Below the pieces are notes generated by a model. The model saw only the letters and a list, made by a program, of their open reading frames with translations. It was not told the DNA's origin and did no database searches. Shown piece after piece: positions 24,261 through 34,310 of a stretch of DNA of 64,000 nt. The translations under genes were made by a program, and so were the position numbers. This DNA is from Paramesorhizobium deserti (GTDB lineage: Bacteria > Pseudomonadota > Alphaproteobacteria > Rhizobiales > Rhizobiaceae). The stretch is from contig NZ_LNTU01000034.1 in the NCBI RefSeq assembly GCF_001558695.1, positions 248,001 to 312,000 of the forward strand. Direction: 5' to 3'. Each line of letters starts with the position of its first letter. The stretch's first letter is position 1.

Positions 24261-24662
24261 AAGAGGAGGCACACTACACTTTATGGGTCCCACTCACAAG
24301 GAATCGGTCACAACGCGGGCCGGCCTACGATTAGGCAGGGTACGAGTCTGGAGGCTCGCTCATGCCGCCTGCGGGAGACTGCTTTGATCTACGGGGCGGC
24401 GGCCCATCCCGGCGCGAACACAAACGCGCTATGCCGGGAACTCACCACGAGTTCGGATCAGAACTATCGGCTCGAAGTCGCCAAACTCCTCGTTCGCCGT
24501 GGTGCCCCAAACAGCGTCTCGCTTCCCGGCGCAAAATCAAATGTGTTGCTGAGTGCGCCTATAGCGACAGCGAGACAATCAGTAAAGGTTACCACCGATC
24601 AGCAGTTCTTGTCTCTTTGGTGCAGCGTAGAGCCAATGCGGTCCACGGCTCGGCGTGAGTGA
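24261..24662 (+). pseudogene. Start-poor open frame in the island, possibly a gene remnant
   Basis: One frame stays open for 133 codons from 24261 but has no ATG; a TTG at 24384 is the first plausible start and lacks a ribosome-binding site. The stretch LEVAKLLVRRGAP looks faintly like an ankyrin helix pair, but no repeat follows. It may be a decayed gene of the integrated element, or chance. Confidence 0.2.
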
Positions 24663-24771
24663 ACGGCTAATTCGCTCTTCACTTACAGGCGAATTGGCCG
24701 CTTCCGCAAAACGCTTATTTGATTGTTATTTGACACTTTTGGAAGGTGAAAAGCTAAGTGCCTGAAAGAAT

Positions 24772-24847
24772 TGGCACGCCCAAGGGGAATCGAACCCCTG
24801 TTTCCGCCGTGAGAGGGCGGCGTCCTGGACCGCTAGACGATGGGCGC
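24772..24847 (-). tRNA. tRNA-Glu (anticodon CTC)
   Basis: On the minus strand the 76 bases fold as a tRNA. The acceptor arm is GCGCCCA paired with TGGGCGT (first pair G-U), the anticodon stem CCGCC/GGCGG surrounds the loop CTCTCAC with anticodon CTC, and the T-arm contains GGTTCGATTCC. The 3' CCA is encoded. It reads GAG codons. The 3' end is the integration side of the neighbouring island. Confidence 0.93.
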
Positions 24848-24947
24848 GCAGCAGCGCCGATATAATCAAGCGCTGATAAAAGCGCAATGATTATTCGGGA
24901 AAATAATGCACGATTGCCAAAATCCTTTTAGTCCTTGAAAAACGGCA

Positions 24948-25394
24948 TCACTCCGACGCGCTGAGACGCATGCGGGCGATGATACGGGACTTGCGGAAAT
25001 CATAGACGACGATCTCCGTGCCTCCATCGGGCAGAAGCGTCTCCAGAGAAACGTGGTCGCCGGAAAGGCTCTGCGACAAGAGGCGGGCGCCGGAGGGAAG
25101 CGGCACCTCTGATTCGATGATGGCGGGCGGGACATCCTGAGCTGCGGCATCCTGCCCCGGAATGTCAGAGCGCGCCTGCTGCGGCGTTTGCGGTTCGTCG
25201 GAACGGTTGACCTTATAGACAACTGCCGTCAGCACCGCCATAAGACCGATGAGCATGATGCCGATCGAAACGGCCAGAAGCCGCATCATCTTACGGCGCA
25301 CCCGCTCCATGGCGGGATCGAGCGGCGGCTCCTCCCGATCGTCGTCAAGATAGCCCTGGTGATCAGGATATCCCTGATGATATCGGTCCTGCAT
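24948..25394 (-). CDS. Conserved single-helix membrane protein (DUF6476-like)
   Basis: From an ATG at 25394 (GGAGATATTTG upstream; a TTG lies directly before it) the protein has 148 residues. A charged cytoplasmic N-terminus ending VRRKMM is followed by one transmembrane helix (RLLAVSIGIMLIGLMAVLTAVVYKV, about residues 38-62), a Pro/Gln/Ala linker and a small C-terminal domain with LLPDGGTEIVVYDFRKSRIIAR. I associate this layout with a small alphaproteobacterial family often next to rluD, function unknown. The family label is tentative. It is divergent from the pseudouridine synthase gene. Confidence 0.7.
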   Translation of the reverse strand: MQDRYHQGYPDHQGYLDDDREEPPLDPAMERVRRKMMRLLAVSIGIMLIGLMAVLTAVVYKVNRSDEPQTPQQARSDIPGQDAAAQDVPPAIIESEVPLPSGARLLSQSLSGDHVSLETLLPDGGTEIVVYDFRKSRIIARMRLSASE

Positions 25395-25499
25395 CAAATA
25401 TCTCCGGTTCGCGCATGATCCCGAAAAGTTGCAGACTTTTGGATAAGATCATGCGGATAAATATGCGATAGGTCGCGTGATAACGAAGGGAAGTGACGA

Positions 25500-26507
25500 T
25501 TGAAAGAGCTAATTGCCGATGCCGATGCGGCGGGAAAGCGCCTCGACCAGTGGCTGGCGGCCAAGCTCGCCCCGGATCTGTCGCGCAGCCGCATCCAGTC
25601 GCTGATTGCCGACGGCCAGGTTTCAGTCGACGGCAAGCCCGTACACGAGCCCAAGCACAAGCTACGCGAAGGCGTGACTGTCCTTCTCGAAATGCCGGAG
25701 CCCGAGCCGGCGGAACCCGAAGGTGAGGATATCCCGCTCGATATCCTTTATGAGGATGATGACGTCATCGTCGTCAACAAGCCGGCCGGGCTGGTGGTCC
25801 ATCCCGGCAACGGCAACTGGACGGGAACGCTTGTCAATGCGCTGATCCATCATTGCGGCGATACGCTTTCCGGCATCGGCGGCGTCAAGCGGCCGGGCAT
25901 CGTTCATCGTCTCGACAAGGAGACGAGCGGCGTCATTGTGGTGGCAAAGAACGACCGGGCCCACCGGCATCTCTCCGCACAATTCGCCGATCATGGCCGC
26001 ACCGGTGATCTCGAGCGCGCTTATCTGGCGCTGATCTGGGGCACCACGGACCGCGCCACCGGCACCGTGGATGCTCCGCTTGGCCGCTCGCACCGCGACC
26101 GCACCAAGCAGGCGGTGGCCCATCCCGACCGCGAGGATGCCCGCCATGCGGTCACCCATTATTCGGTGATCGAAAAATTCGGCGCCAAAGAGGACGCGAC
26201 CGCCCTCGCCTCTCTGATCGAATGCCGCCTGGAAACCGGTAGGACGCATCAGATCCGCGTCCATATGGCCCATATCGGTCACCCCCTTGTCGGTGATATG
26301 GAATATGGCAGCGCATTCAAGACCAAGGCGAACAAGCTGGCTGAACCGTTGAAGCAGGCGGTGACGGCGTTTCCTCGCCAGGCGCTGCACGCAAGGCTGC
26401 TGAGCTTCGCCCATCCGGCGAATGACGTCGTGATGCGCTTCGAAGCCCCCTTGCCTGAGGATATGGCCGAACTGGTTGCTGCATTCCGCGCTCATGCGGA
26501 CACATGA
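25500..26507 (+). CDS. rluD: RluA-family pseudouridine synthase (RluD-like)
   Basis: The 335-residue protein has an N-terminal S4 RNA-binding domain (about residues 12-62, GKRLDQWLAAKLAPDLSRSR) and a catalytic domain with VVNKPAGLVVHPG and the motif HRLDKETSG (136-144), whose Asp 139 is the catalytic residue. RluD isomerises uridines in helix 69 of 23S rRNA, a step in large-subunit maturation. The start is TTG at 25500, with GAAGGGAAG upstream. Substrate specificity is inferred from length and the S4 domain. Confidence 0.88.
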   Translation: MKELIADADAAGKRLDQWLAAKLAPDLSRSRIQSLIADGQVSVDGKPVHEPKHKLREGVTVLLEMPEPEPAEPEGEDIPLDILYEDDDVIVVNKPAGLVVHPGNGNWTGTLVNALIHHCGDTLSGIGGVKRPGIVHRLDKETSGVIVVAKNDRAHRHLSAQFADHGRTGDLERAYLALIWGTTDRATGTVDAPLGRSHRDRTKQAVAHPDREDARHAVTHYSVIEKFGAKEDATALASLIECRLETGRTHQIRVHMAHIGHPLVGDMEYGSAFKTKANKLAEPLKQAVTAFPRQALHARLLSFAHPANDVVMRFEAPLPEDMAELVAAFRAHADT

Positions 26508-26757
26508 GATCGGCTTGGAGGCTATACAGGCAGCCTGAAAGCCGTTCAGATTTGAGTTTTTTTGTTTCGAAAAAAGTGAAACTTTTCGCACCGAATTATC
26601 GTTCACTTTGATGTGACAGATTGTTTCGCGCCTTAAAGGATCGTGTTTTTGCCCAAATGATGATTATATAGGTCATCTTACGCCCGAAGTGCGAAGGGCA
26701 GTCGGGCGCAACGGGTCTGCCACGTTGGGGACCCGATATCCAAGAGGAGGGTGCTAT

Positions 26758-27666
26758 ATGGCCCAGACCAGTCTTCCAAGTCTAGTTTCCGGTGACGGCG
26801 GTCTTACCCGCTATCTCGAAGAAATCCGCCGCTTTCCAATGCTTGAGCCGCAGGAAGAATACATGCTGGCCAAGCGTTATCTGGAACATGCCGACCCGCA
26901 GGCGGCCCACAAGCTCGTGACGAGCCATCTTCGTCTCGTGGCGAAGATCGCCATGGGCTATCGCGGCTATGGCTTGCCGATCGGAGAAGTGATCTCCGAG
27001 GGTAATGTCGGCCTGATGCAGGCGGTCAAGCGCTTTGAACCGGAGCGCGGTTTCCGGCTCGCCACCTATGCCATGTGGTGGATCAAGGCTTCCATCCAGG
27101 AATATATCCTGCGTTCGTGGAGCCTTGTCAAAATGGGGACGACCGCCAATCAGAAGCGTCTGTTCTTCAACCTGCGCAAGGTGAAAAGCAAGATTCAGGC
27201 GCTCGACGAGGGTGATCTGAACCCCGAGCAGGTCAGCGAAATCGCCACCCGGCTGAATGTCAGCGAGGAAGAGGTGATCTCGATGAACCGTCGCCTGTCC
27301 GGCGATGCTTCGCTCAATGCGCCGATCCGCGCGACGGAGGGCGAATCCGGCGAATGGCAGGATTGGCTCGTCGATGACAGTTCAAGCCAGGAGCAGATGC
27401 TGATCGAACAGGACGAGCTGGAAAACCGTCGTTCGATGCTGAGCGGCGCCATGGCTTCGCTCAACGACCGCGAACGTCGCATCTTCGAGGCGCGCCGTCT
27501 CTCGGATGATCCGGTTACGCTGGAGGATCTGTCGACCGAGTTCGGCATCAGCCGCGAGCGTGTTCGCCAGATCGAGGTCCGCGCCTTCGAAAAGGTGCAG
27601 GATTCGGTGAAGGCGGCCGCGATCAACCAGCAGAGGGCGCTGGCTCATGCCGGTGCTGCTCAGTAG
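26758..27666 (+). CDS. rpoH: Heat-shock sigma factor RpoH
   Basis: The 302-residue protein has sigma region 2 (HLRLVAKIAMGYRGYGLPIGEVISEGNVGLMQAVKRFEP region, about residues 60-100), the RpoH-box-like stretch NQKRLFFNLRKVKSKI (about 131-146) and a C-terminal region 4 helix-turn-helix LEDLSTEFGISRERVRQIE. It directs transcription of chaperone and protease genes. GAGGAGGG just upstream fixes the start at 26758 rather than 26689. In the 250 bases between rluD and rpoH I see AT-rich DNA with TATATA near 26666 but no EcfG consensus. A strong terminator follows. Confidence 0.95.
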   Translation: MAQTSLPSLVSGDGGLTRYLEEIRRFPMLEPQEEYMLAKRYLEHADPQAAHKLVTSHLRLVAKIAMGYRGYGLPIGEVISEGNVGLMQAVKRFEPERGFRLATYAMWWIKASIQEYILRSWSLVKMGTTANQKRLFFNLRKVKSKIQALDEGDLNPEQVSEIATRLNVSEEEVISMNRRLSGDASLNAPIRATEGESGEWQDWLVDDSSSQEQMLIEQDELENRRSMLSGAMASLNDRERRIFEARRLSDDPVTLEDLSTEFGISRERVRQIEVRAFEKVQDSVKAAAINQQRALAHAGAAQ

Positions 27667-27718
27667 CCTCAAAAAACGGCTTATGAGATAACGGCCCGTC
27701 ATAAGGTCCTGATAAACG

Positions 27719-27751
27719 AAAAGGGCTCCGTCGATCGACGGAGCCCTTTTT
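27719..27751. terminator. Terminator after rpoH
   Basis: A perfect 32-base palindrome (27719-27750, arms AAAAGGGCTCCGTCGA and its complement) ends in TTTTT. It can serve rpoH on the plus strand and the convergent membrane-protein gene on the minus strand. Confidence 0.88.
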
Positions 27752-27780
27752 CTATGCTTTGAACGCCGGAAACACGGCCA

Positions 27781-29400
27781 TCAGCCGCCGGTATTGCTGT
27801 CACCGCTGCCAGTGCTTCCCCAACTCTTCAGCACCTCATCGAATACCTTGTCGCCGGGCACGCCCTTCTCGAGGGTGATGAGCGCGCGGCGACCCGTCCG
27901 GTAGGTGATCGGAATGTCGATCCATTGCTGGCGACGCATGAGCGTCATATTGGTATCGATGGCAGTGCGCGCATCGTTCAGCCACACAATGAAGATGTTG
28001 TCCGCGATCTTGGTCGGAACGGCGATCAGCGGGCTTCCGGCAGCCTGTTCGGTATCCTTGAACGTCATACGCTGCACATTGTCGATCGCGCCGCCGGGGA
28101 AATTCTCCGGTACGGTGAAGATCATTTCCACCAGATGGCTCGCCGGCAACGATTTATCGGTATTGCGGCGGATCGTCATGCGCAGGCTGATGCCGTTTTC
28201 CGGCACTGTGACCTCACCGCGGATCGCCGGCTCTTCCGGCTCGCCTTCGCCGGGCGAATCCTGCACCACCGACCACACGACCGAACCCTTTTTGGCGGAA
28301 CCCGCCTCCTGGCCGCTACGTTCCTCGTAGAAGAACGCCTGCTGCCCGACGGGGACTGCCGCTTGAGGCGCTGCCGGCGCCGGCGTCTGTGCCCCGTCGC
28401 TGGAGGCGGCCGTCGACGTCCCCTCTCCTATACCTGGCTTGTCGCCGGCCGGACCGGGATCCACCTCGGAACCATCAGGCAACAGGCGCTGTGTCAGTTT
28501 CGGCGGGGATTGCGGCTGCTGGCCGGCGTCGTTCTCCGCGGGCTGCGTGTTCGCAGGCGCCGGTTGGGGCTCCTCTACCGGCTGTTCACCCGTGAGCGGG
28601 GGAGCCGGTTCTTCCGCGGCTTCATCGCCTCCGTTGAACTGGTCCATCACACCAGCCAGATAGGTCTGCAGTTGTTCCTTGTTGACCCAGGCGGCATAGC
28701 CGGCGCCGCACAGCACGATCAGTGAGAGCAGTCCGATGATCAGCCCCTTGCCGACACCGCGGCGTCTTTCGCCGGCTTCGCCATAGGAAGGATCACGCGC
28801 AAAGGCGTCTTCCTCCTCCCGATCCTTGCGCCATTCGTCCTGATCGCTACGGTCCACGGAAAGCACGGGATCGTTTTCATGCAAAGCCTGCGATCGCGAT
28901 GCTCCCGGAGCAGCGGAGGTAAAATCCGGCATCGGATGGGAAGACATCGGGGCAGGCTGCGCCCCCTTCAGAAACTCCTCGAGCGGATCGGACGGCTGCG
29001 GCTCTGTATCGCCGACAGGCTCGGCTTCCGGCACACTCGTTTCTTCCGCGGGAGCGGTTTCCTCTGCAAGATGCTTTTTGACAACGGGCTTTTCTACGGC
29101 AGGCTCCGGCGCGACTACCTTCGGCTCCTGCTTTACTTCAGGCACCTTATCTGCCTCGGGAACCTTGCTTGGCTCCGGCGCTTCACTTACTTGCGGCGCC
29201 GCATATTGATCCTCGACCTCGGCGATGGCGTCTTCCAGCGCCTTGCGCTGGCGATTGGCGACGGCAGCGGGCGCGTTGGCGGAGACGAGCTTCTGCTCGA
29301 TTGTCGCGCGCGCCTTGGCATAGACGCGCTGACGCAATTCGGGCGTTGGATGCGCCTGCGCATCGATGGTCTTTTTCAGTACCGCTGCGAAATCTGCCAT
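27781..29400 (-). CDS. Large membrane-anchored protein of unknown function
   Basis: The 539-residue protein has a helical N-terminal part (residues 1-65, ADFAAVLKKTIDAQAHPTPE), a long Pro/Glu/Ala low-complexity stretch (about 70-190), one transmembrane helix (about 217-237, GLIIGLLSLIVLCGAGYAAW), a second Pro/Gln/Glu-rich linker and a beta-rich C-terminal domain from about residue 345 (GQQAFFYEERSG to the end). The second half would lie in the periplasm. I do not recognise a named family. It lies 129 bases downstream of purA on the same strand. Confidence 0.8.
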   Translation of the reverse strand: MADFAAVLKKTIDAQAHPTPELRQRVYAKARATIEQKLVSANAPAAVANRQRKALEDAIAEVEDQYAAPQVSEAPEPSKVPEADKVPEVKQEPKVVAPEPAVEKPVVKKHLAEETAPAEETSVPEAEPVGDTEPQPSDPLEEFLKGAQPAPMSSHPMPDFTSAAPGASRSQALHENDPVLSVDRSDQDEWRKDREEEDAFARDPSYGEAGERRRGVGKGLIIGLLSLIVLCGAGYAAWVNKEQLQTYLAGVMDQFNGGDEAAEEPAPPLTGEQPVEEPQPAPANTQPAENDAGQQPQSPPKLTQRLLPDGSEVDPGPAGDKPGIGEGTSTAASSDGAQTPAPAAPQAAVPVGQQAFFYEERSGQEAGSAKKGSVVWSVVQDSPGEGEPEEPAIRGEVTVPENGISLRMTIRRNTDKSLPASHLVEMIFTVPENFPGGAIDNVQRMTFKDTEQAAGSPLIAVPTKIADNIFIVWLNDARTAIDTNMTLMRRQQWIDIPITYRTGRRALITLEKGVPGDKVFDEVLKSWGSTGSGDSNTGG

Positions 29401-29529
29401 GCCGGGATGCTCATGATTTGCGAATAGGTTTGGCTATTAAATTGCTCAATAATCACAATAATCAAGCAAAAGCAAAATTTCGGAACGATTTTGCTCCCCT
29501 AACCACCCATCACTGTCCGGCTGCAACGA

Positions 29530-30819
29530 TCAATCCTGGAAAGGATCCGTCACCAGGATCGTGTCCTCGCGTTCCGGGCTCGTCGAAAGCATCGCGACGG
29601 GCGCGCCGATCAGTTCCTCGATATGGCGGACATATTTGACCGCCTGCGCCGGAAGCTCATTCCAGGAACGCGCACCGGCCGTCGTTTCCGACCAGCCCGG
29701 CAGCGTTTCATAGATCGGCTTGACACGCGCCTGCGCCCCCATCGAAGCCGGCAGATAATCGATCCGCTTCCCGTCGAGTTCATAGGCCACGCAGATTTTG
29801 ATCTCTTCGAGACCGTCGAGCACATCGAGCTTGGTGAGCGCGATACCCGTGATGCCTGATGTGCGGACCGTCTGGCGCACGATCACCGCATCGAACCAGC
29901 CGCAGCGGCGCTTGCGGCCCGTCACCACGCCGAATTCATGGCCGCGCGTGCCAAGGAAATTGCCGATCTCATCGTCCAGCTCGGTTGGGAACGGCCCCTC
30001 GCCCACGCGCGTCGTATAGGCTTTCGTGATGCCGAGCACATAACCAATCGCCGTCGGGCCGAGGCCGGAGCCGGCGGCGGCCTGGCCGGCGACCGTGTTG
30101 GACGAGGTCACGAAAGGATAGGTGCCGTGGTCATTGTCGAGCAGAGCGCCCTGCGCGCCCTCGAAAAGGATGCGGTCGCCCGCCTTGCGGCGTTCGTCGA
30201 GCACGCGCCAGACCTGATCCATGAACGGCAGTACCTGGTCTGCAACCTGCATCAATTCGTCATAGATCGCCTGCAGCTCGATCTCGTCCTTCCCCATGCC
30301 ACGGCGAAGCGCGTTGTGATGGGCAAGCAGGCGCTCGACCTTGGGCATCAGCGTTTCGGGCTCGGCCAGATCGATCAGGCGGATGGCGCGGCGGCCGACC
30401 TTGTCCTCATAGGCAGGACCGATGCCGCGCTTGGTCGTGCCGATCTTGAGGCCGGAATTGGCGTTTTCGCGGGTGGCATCGAGATCGCGATGCAGCGACA
30501 GGATCAAAGGTGCATTCTCGGCAACCCGCAGCACCTCCGGCGTCACCGTGACACCCTGCCCACGCAGCTTCTCCACTTCCATCACGAAATGATGCGGATC
30601 GACCACCACACCATTGCCGATGACGCTGAGCTTGCCGCGCACAAGGCCTGACGGAAGCAGTGAGAGCTTGTAGCTGACGCCGTCAATGACCAGCGTATGG
30701 CCGGCATTGTGACCGCCCTGGTAGCGCACGATCACATCGGCACGCTCCGACAGCCAGTCGACGATCTTACCCTTGCCCTCGTCGCCCCACTGCGACCCGA
30801 CGACAACCACATTGGCCAT
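29530..30819 (-). CDS. purA: Adenylosuccinate synthetase
   Basis: The 429-residue protein has the GTP-binding [16 protein letters not shown] at its N-terminus (GDEGKGK at 12-18, with the catalytic Asp), GGHNAGHT near residues 38-45, and [14 protein letters not shown]. It joins IMP and aspartate to adenylosuccinate, the committed step to AMP. GGAGAG seven bases upstream supports the ATG at 30819; the longer frame to 30909 has no comparable site. It follows the GNAT gene on the same strand with a 116-base gap. Confidence 0.96.
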   Translation of the reverse strand: MANVVVVGSQWGDEGKGKIVDWLSERADVIVRYQGGHNAGHTLVIDGVSYKLSLLPSGLVRGKLSVIGNGVVVDPHHFVMEVEKLRGQGVTVTPEVLRVAENAPLILSLHRDLDATRENANSGLKIGTTKRGIGPAYEDKVGRRAIRLIDLAEPETLMPKVERLLAHHNALRRGMGKDEIELQAIYDELMQVADQVLPFMDQVWRVLDERRKAGDRILFEGAQGALLDNDHGTYPFVTSSNTVAGQAAAGSGLGPTAIGYVLGITKAYTTRVGEGPFPTELDDEIGNFLGTRGHEFGVVTGRKRRCGWFDAVIVRQTVRTSGITGIALTKLDVLDGLEEIKICVAYELDGKRIDYLPASMGAQARVKPIYETLPGWSETTAGARSWNELPAQAVKYVRHIEELIGAPVAMLSTSPEREDTILVTDPFQD

Positions 30820-30935
30820 GAAAAAACTCTCCGCTCTGGGCGGAAACACGCCCGCCATGAAGTGCAAACGTGAGCCTCTATAGAGCCTCGGGCTCCTATT
30901 GGAAACCATTCTTTACGCAAGAAACGTAAAAGCCG

Positions 30936-31454
30936 TCAGGCGGAAGACAACTCCCGTGTCATATATCGCACATCGCCGGAATAGCTGAGAAGCTTGTCGC
31001 CAAGTTCGGACACATCCGCAATCGAAAAACCCTGTTTCTGCCAGAAACCTGACGAACCGTTCACCGCGACGAGCGACATGGCCGCGAATCCGTCGCGCAT
31101 CGCCTGCTCCGCCATCATCGCCACGACGCGGCGCGCCGCACCGCCGGACCGGGCTTCCGGTAGAAGCGCAATATCATGCAGATAATACGTGTCCGCGCTT
31201 TCCGGCAGTTCCCCGAGAAGCGTGTTCAGGGCCGGTATCTCGAACAGGCGCCAGGGATGACTGATACCATAGCCAACCAGCGCCCCATCCCCTTCGAGGG
31301 CGAAGCATCCCGCAGGATAAAGCTTCAGCCGTTCGATGAAGACGGCGTCATCCTCGAAGAAATCCGTATGAATGGCGGCGGCAATGGTGCTGACATCAGG
31401 GATATCCGCCCCTCGCATCAGCCGCCAGTGCAGGCCGCCATTCATCTCATTCAT
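30936..31454 (-). CDS. GNAT-family N-acetyltransferase
   Basis: The 172-residue protein matches the GNAT fold: an N-terminal strand-helix with LMRGADIPDVSTIAAAIH, a central strand TYYLHDIALLPEARSGGAARRVV with the acetyl-CoA pyrophosphate loop R-SGGAAR, and a C-terminal VNGSSGFWQKQGFS. It starts six bases after the serA stop, so it is probably co-transcribed with serA. The acceptor substrate cannot be inferred. Confidence 0.82.
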   Translation of the reverse strand: MNEMNGGLHWRLMRGADIPDVSTIAAAIHTDFFEDDAVFIERLKLYPAGCFALEGDGALVGYGISHPWRLFEIPALNTLLGELPESADTYYLHDIALLPEARSGGAARRVVAMMAEQAMRDGFAAMSLVAVNGSSGFWQKQGFSIADVSELGDKLLSYSGDVRYMTRELSSA

Positions 31455-31460
31455 TTATCC

Positions 31461-33062
31461 TCAGGCCTCGGCCACGTCGAATTCCAGCGGACGAGCCGAA
31501 AGAATAGCCGTGTTGGTGCGCAACTCTTCCAGAACGCGCTCGGGCACCTGCTCGTCAAGATAGAGCAGCGCGATCGCGTCCCCACCCGGATGATTGCGGC
31601 CGAGCGAGAAGTTTGCGATGTTGACACCGTGCTTGCCGCACACCGTGCCCAGCAGGCCGATCATGCCCGGCGTGTCGTTGTTGGTGGTGTAGAGCATGTG
31701 CTGACCGACCTCGGCGTCGAGATTGATGCCCTTGATCTGAATGAAGCGCGGCTTGCCATCGGAGAAACAGGTGCCAGCGATGGACCGAGTGCGCTGCGTG
31801 GTCTTCACCGTCAGCTTGATATAACCGTCGAACACGCCCGACTTGTCGCGCTTGACCTCGGAAACGATGATGCCGCGCTCCTTGACCATGATCGGCGCGG
31901 AGACCATGTTGACGTCGGCCACCTGCGGACGGATCAGACCGGCAAGAGCGGCGCTGACGAGCGCCCGGGTGTTCATCGTCGCGGTCACGCCGTCGAAAAG
32001 CACTTCCACTTCCTGGATCGGCTCATCCGTCACCTGGCCTACGAACGCGCCCAGCACTTCCGCCAGCTTGACGAAAGGCTTCAGCCTTGGTGCTTCTTCC
32101 GCCGTGATCGACGGCATGTTGATGGCGTTGGTGACGGCCCCCTTGATGAGGTAGTCCGACATCTGCTCGGCCACCTGCAACGCGACATTCTCCTGCGCTT
32201 CCGAGGTCGAAGCACCCAAATGCGGCGTGCAGACGACGTTGGGCAGATGGAACAGCTCGTTCTCGGTTGCCGGTTCCGTTTCGAACACGTCGATGCCGGC
32301 GCCGGCGACCTTGCCGGACTTCAGCCCCTCGATCAGGTCCTTCTCGACGATCAAGCCGCCGCGCGCGCAATTGATGATGCGCACGCCGTCCTTCATCTTG
32401 GCGATGGCTTCGGCATTGATGATGTTGCGCGTCTTGTCGGTGAGCGGCGTATGCAGCGTGATGAAATCGGCACGTGCGAAGAGATCGTCGAGCTCCACCT
32501 TTTCCACGCCCAATTCCTGCGCGCGGGCTTCCGAGAGGAACGGATCGAAGGCAATGACGTGCATCTTCAGGCCGATGCCGCGCGTTGCCACGATCGAGCC
32601 GATATTGCCGCAGCCGATCACGCCCAGCGTCTTGCCGGTGATCTCGACGCCCATGAAGCGATTCTTTTCCCATTTGCCGGCGCGGGTGGAGACATCCGCC
32701 TCCGGCAGCTGGCGGGCGACGGCGAACATCATCGCCACGGCGTGCTCGGCCGTCGTGATCGAATTGCCGAAGGGCGTGTTCATGACAATAATGCCGCGGC
32801 GTGACGCCGCCGGGATGTCGACATTGTCGACGCCGATGCCGGCGCGGCCGATGACCTTGAGCTTCTTGGCGGCGGCGATCAGCTTTTCCGTGACCTTGGT
32901 GGCCGAGCGGATCGCCAGACCGTCATACTGGTCGATGACTTCGAGGAGTTTTTCCTTGTCCTTGCCGAGATCGGGCAGGTAATCGACTTCGACGCCGCGG
33001 TCCTTGAAGATTTGTACGGCGGTCGGCGACAGCTTGTCGGAAACGAGTACGCGAGGTGCCAT
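31461..33062 (-). CDS. serA: D-3-Phosphoglycerate dehydrogenase
   Basis: The 533-residue protein is the long form. It has a catalytic/NAD-binding part (about residues 1-310) with the Rossmann stretch LGVIGCGNIGSIVATRG and the active-site region CARGGLIVEKDLIEG and HLGASTSEAQ, an intervening domain (about 315-450) and a C-terminal ACT domain (about 455-530, with GMIGLLGTVCGKHGVNIANF) for serine regulation. It oxidises 3-phosphoglycerate in serine synthesis. GGAGG five bases upstream supports 33062 over 33074. It follows serC by 72 bases. Confidence 0.96.
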   Translation of the reverse strand: MAPRVLVSDKLSPTAVQIFKDRGVEVDYLPDLGKDKEKLLEVIDQYDGLAIRSATKVTEKLIAAAKKLKVIGRAGIGVDNVDIPAASRRGIIVMNTPFGNSITTAEHAVAMMFAVARQLPEADVSTRAGKWEKNRFMGVEITGKTLGVIGCGNIGSIVATRGIGLKMHVIAFDPFLSEARAQELGVEKVELDDLFARADFITLHTPLTDKTRNIINAEAIAKMKDGVRIINCARGGLIVEKDLIEGLKSGKVAGAGIDVFETEPATENELFHLPNVVCTPHLGASTSEAQENVALQVAEQMSDYLIKGAVTNAINMPSITAEEAPRLKPFVKLAEVLGAFVGQVTDEPIQEVEVLFDGVTATMNTRALVSAALAGLIRPQVADVNMVSAPIMVKERGIIVSEVKRDKSGVFDGYIKLTVKTTQRTRSIAGTCFSDGKPRFIQIKGINLDAEVGQHMLYTTNNDTPGMIGLLGTVCGKHGVNIANFSLGRNHPGGDAIALLYLDEQVPERVLEELRTNTAILSARPLEFDVAEA

Positions 33063-33134
33063 GATGGCCTCCATCAGATAGATATGAAACGGGGATGAAG
33101 GCGGCCGCTCAGGCGCGGCCGCTTGAAGACCAGA

Positions 33135-34310
33135 TCAGGCGGCTTTTTTCAGCTCGGCCTTCTGATTGGCGAAGGCCCAGTCGAGCCACGCAGTAAGCGC
33201 TTCGAGATCGGAAGCCTCGATGGTCGCCCCGGCCCAGATGCGCAGGCCCGAAGGCGCATCGCGATAGGCGCCGATGTCATAGGCGACACCCTCCTTGTCG
33301 AGAGCGGAGACCATACCCTTCGCGAAGGCCGCCTGGGCGTCTGCGTCGAGCGCCAACACATCATGATCGACGATGGTCAGGCAGACGGAGGTGTTGGAGC
33401 GCGTTTCCGGCTTCACGGCCAGATTGGCGATCCAAGGCGTCTTTTCGACATAGGCGTCGAGCACGGCGAAGTTCTTGTCGGCACGGGCGATCAGCGCATC
33501 GAGCCCGCCGATCGATTTCGCCCAATGGAGCGCATCGAGATAATCCTCGACGCACAGCATGGAGGGCGTGTTGATCGTCTCGCCGGCAAAGATGCCTTCG
33601 ATCAGCTTGCCGCCCTTGGTGAGGCGGAAGATCTTCGGCAGCGGCCAGGCCGGCTTATAGCTTTCCAGCCGCTCGGCGGCGCGAGGCGACAGGATCAGCA
33701 CGCCATGCGCGCCCTCCCCGCCCAGCACCTTCTGCCAGGAGAAGGTGACGACATCGAGCTTGGAGAAATCGAGGGCTTGAGCGAATGCGGCCGAAGTTGC
33801 GTCGCAAATGGTCAAACCCTTGCGATCATCAGGAATGAAATCGGCATTGGGCACGCGCACGCCCGAGGTCGTGCCGTTCCAGGTGAAGACCACGTCGCGG
33901 TCGAAATCAACTTTGCTGAAATCAACGATTTCGCCATAGGGCGCTTCGAAGATACGCACATCCTCGAGCTTCAGTTGCTTGGCGACATCCGTCACCCAGC
34001 CAGCGCCGAAGCTCTCCCAGGCGACCATGTCGACGCCGCGTTCGCCGAGCAGCGACCAGAGCGCCATTTCCACGGCACCGGTATCGGATGCAGGCACGAT
34101 GCCGATGCGGTAATCGGCGGGAACCTGGAGGACTTCGCGGGTAAGGTCGATGGCGTCCTTCAGCTTGGTCTTGCCGATTTTGGCACGATGCGAGCGACCA
34201 AGAGAGGCATCGGCGAGAGCTTGAAGCGACCAGCCGGGACGTTTTGCACAGGGACCGGATGAAAAATTGGGATTGGCCGGACGCTTGTCCGGCTTCGCGA
34301 TATCAGTCAT
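33135..34310 (-). CDS. serC: Phosphoserine aminotransferase
   Basis: The 391-residue protein is a class V aminotransferase of the alphaproteobacterial SerC type. The PLP Lys is residue 194 in [27 protein letters not shown] near the N-terminus and [14 protein letters not shown] are family stretches. It converts 3-phosphohydroxypyruvate to phosphoserine. It precedes serA in one operon and is preceded by a structured leader in which its ribosome-binding site lies in a hairpin loop. Confidence 0.95.
   Translation of the reverse strand: MTDIAKPDKRPANPNFSSGPCAKRPGWSLQALADASLGRSHRAKIGKTKLKDAIDLTREVLQVPADYRIGIVPASDTGAVEMALWSLLGERGVDMVAWESFGAGWVTDVAKQLKLEDVRIFEAPYGEIVDFSKVDFDRDVVFTWNGTTSGVRVPNADFIPDDRKGLTICDATSAAFAQALDFSKLDVVTFSWQKVLGGEGAHGVLILSPRAAERLESYKPAWPLPKIFRLTKGGKLIEGIFAGETINTPSMLCVEDYLDALHWAKSIGGLDALIARADKNFAVLDAYVEKTPWIANLAVKPETRSNTSVCLTIVDHDVLALDADAQAAFAKGMVSALDKEGVAYDIGAYRDAPSGLRIWAGATIEASDLEALTAWLDWAFANQKAELKKAA

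Larger units (their letters stand above)
23650..24805. mobile_element. Remnant of a small island integrated at tRNA-Glu
   Basis: The 1.1 kb between the direct repeats has long AT-rich stretches (for example 23855-23960 and 24715-24770) unlike the surrounding high-GC DNA. It contains no recognisable gene, no integrase and no IS ends. It holds one intrinsic terminator on the plus strand (23831-23857), a short open frame at 23953 and a longer start-poor open frame at 24261-24662. The simplest reading is an integrated element that has lost nearly everything, with the intact tRNA regenerated at one end. Confidence 0.6.

Noticed and set aside
24283-24387. A 34-residue frame after AGGAGG in the island
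   Set aside because: The ribosome-binding-like site is 13 bases from the ATG, and the product is short, basic and without resemblance.
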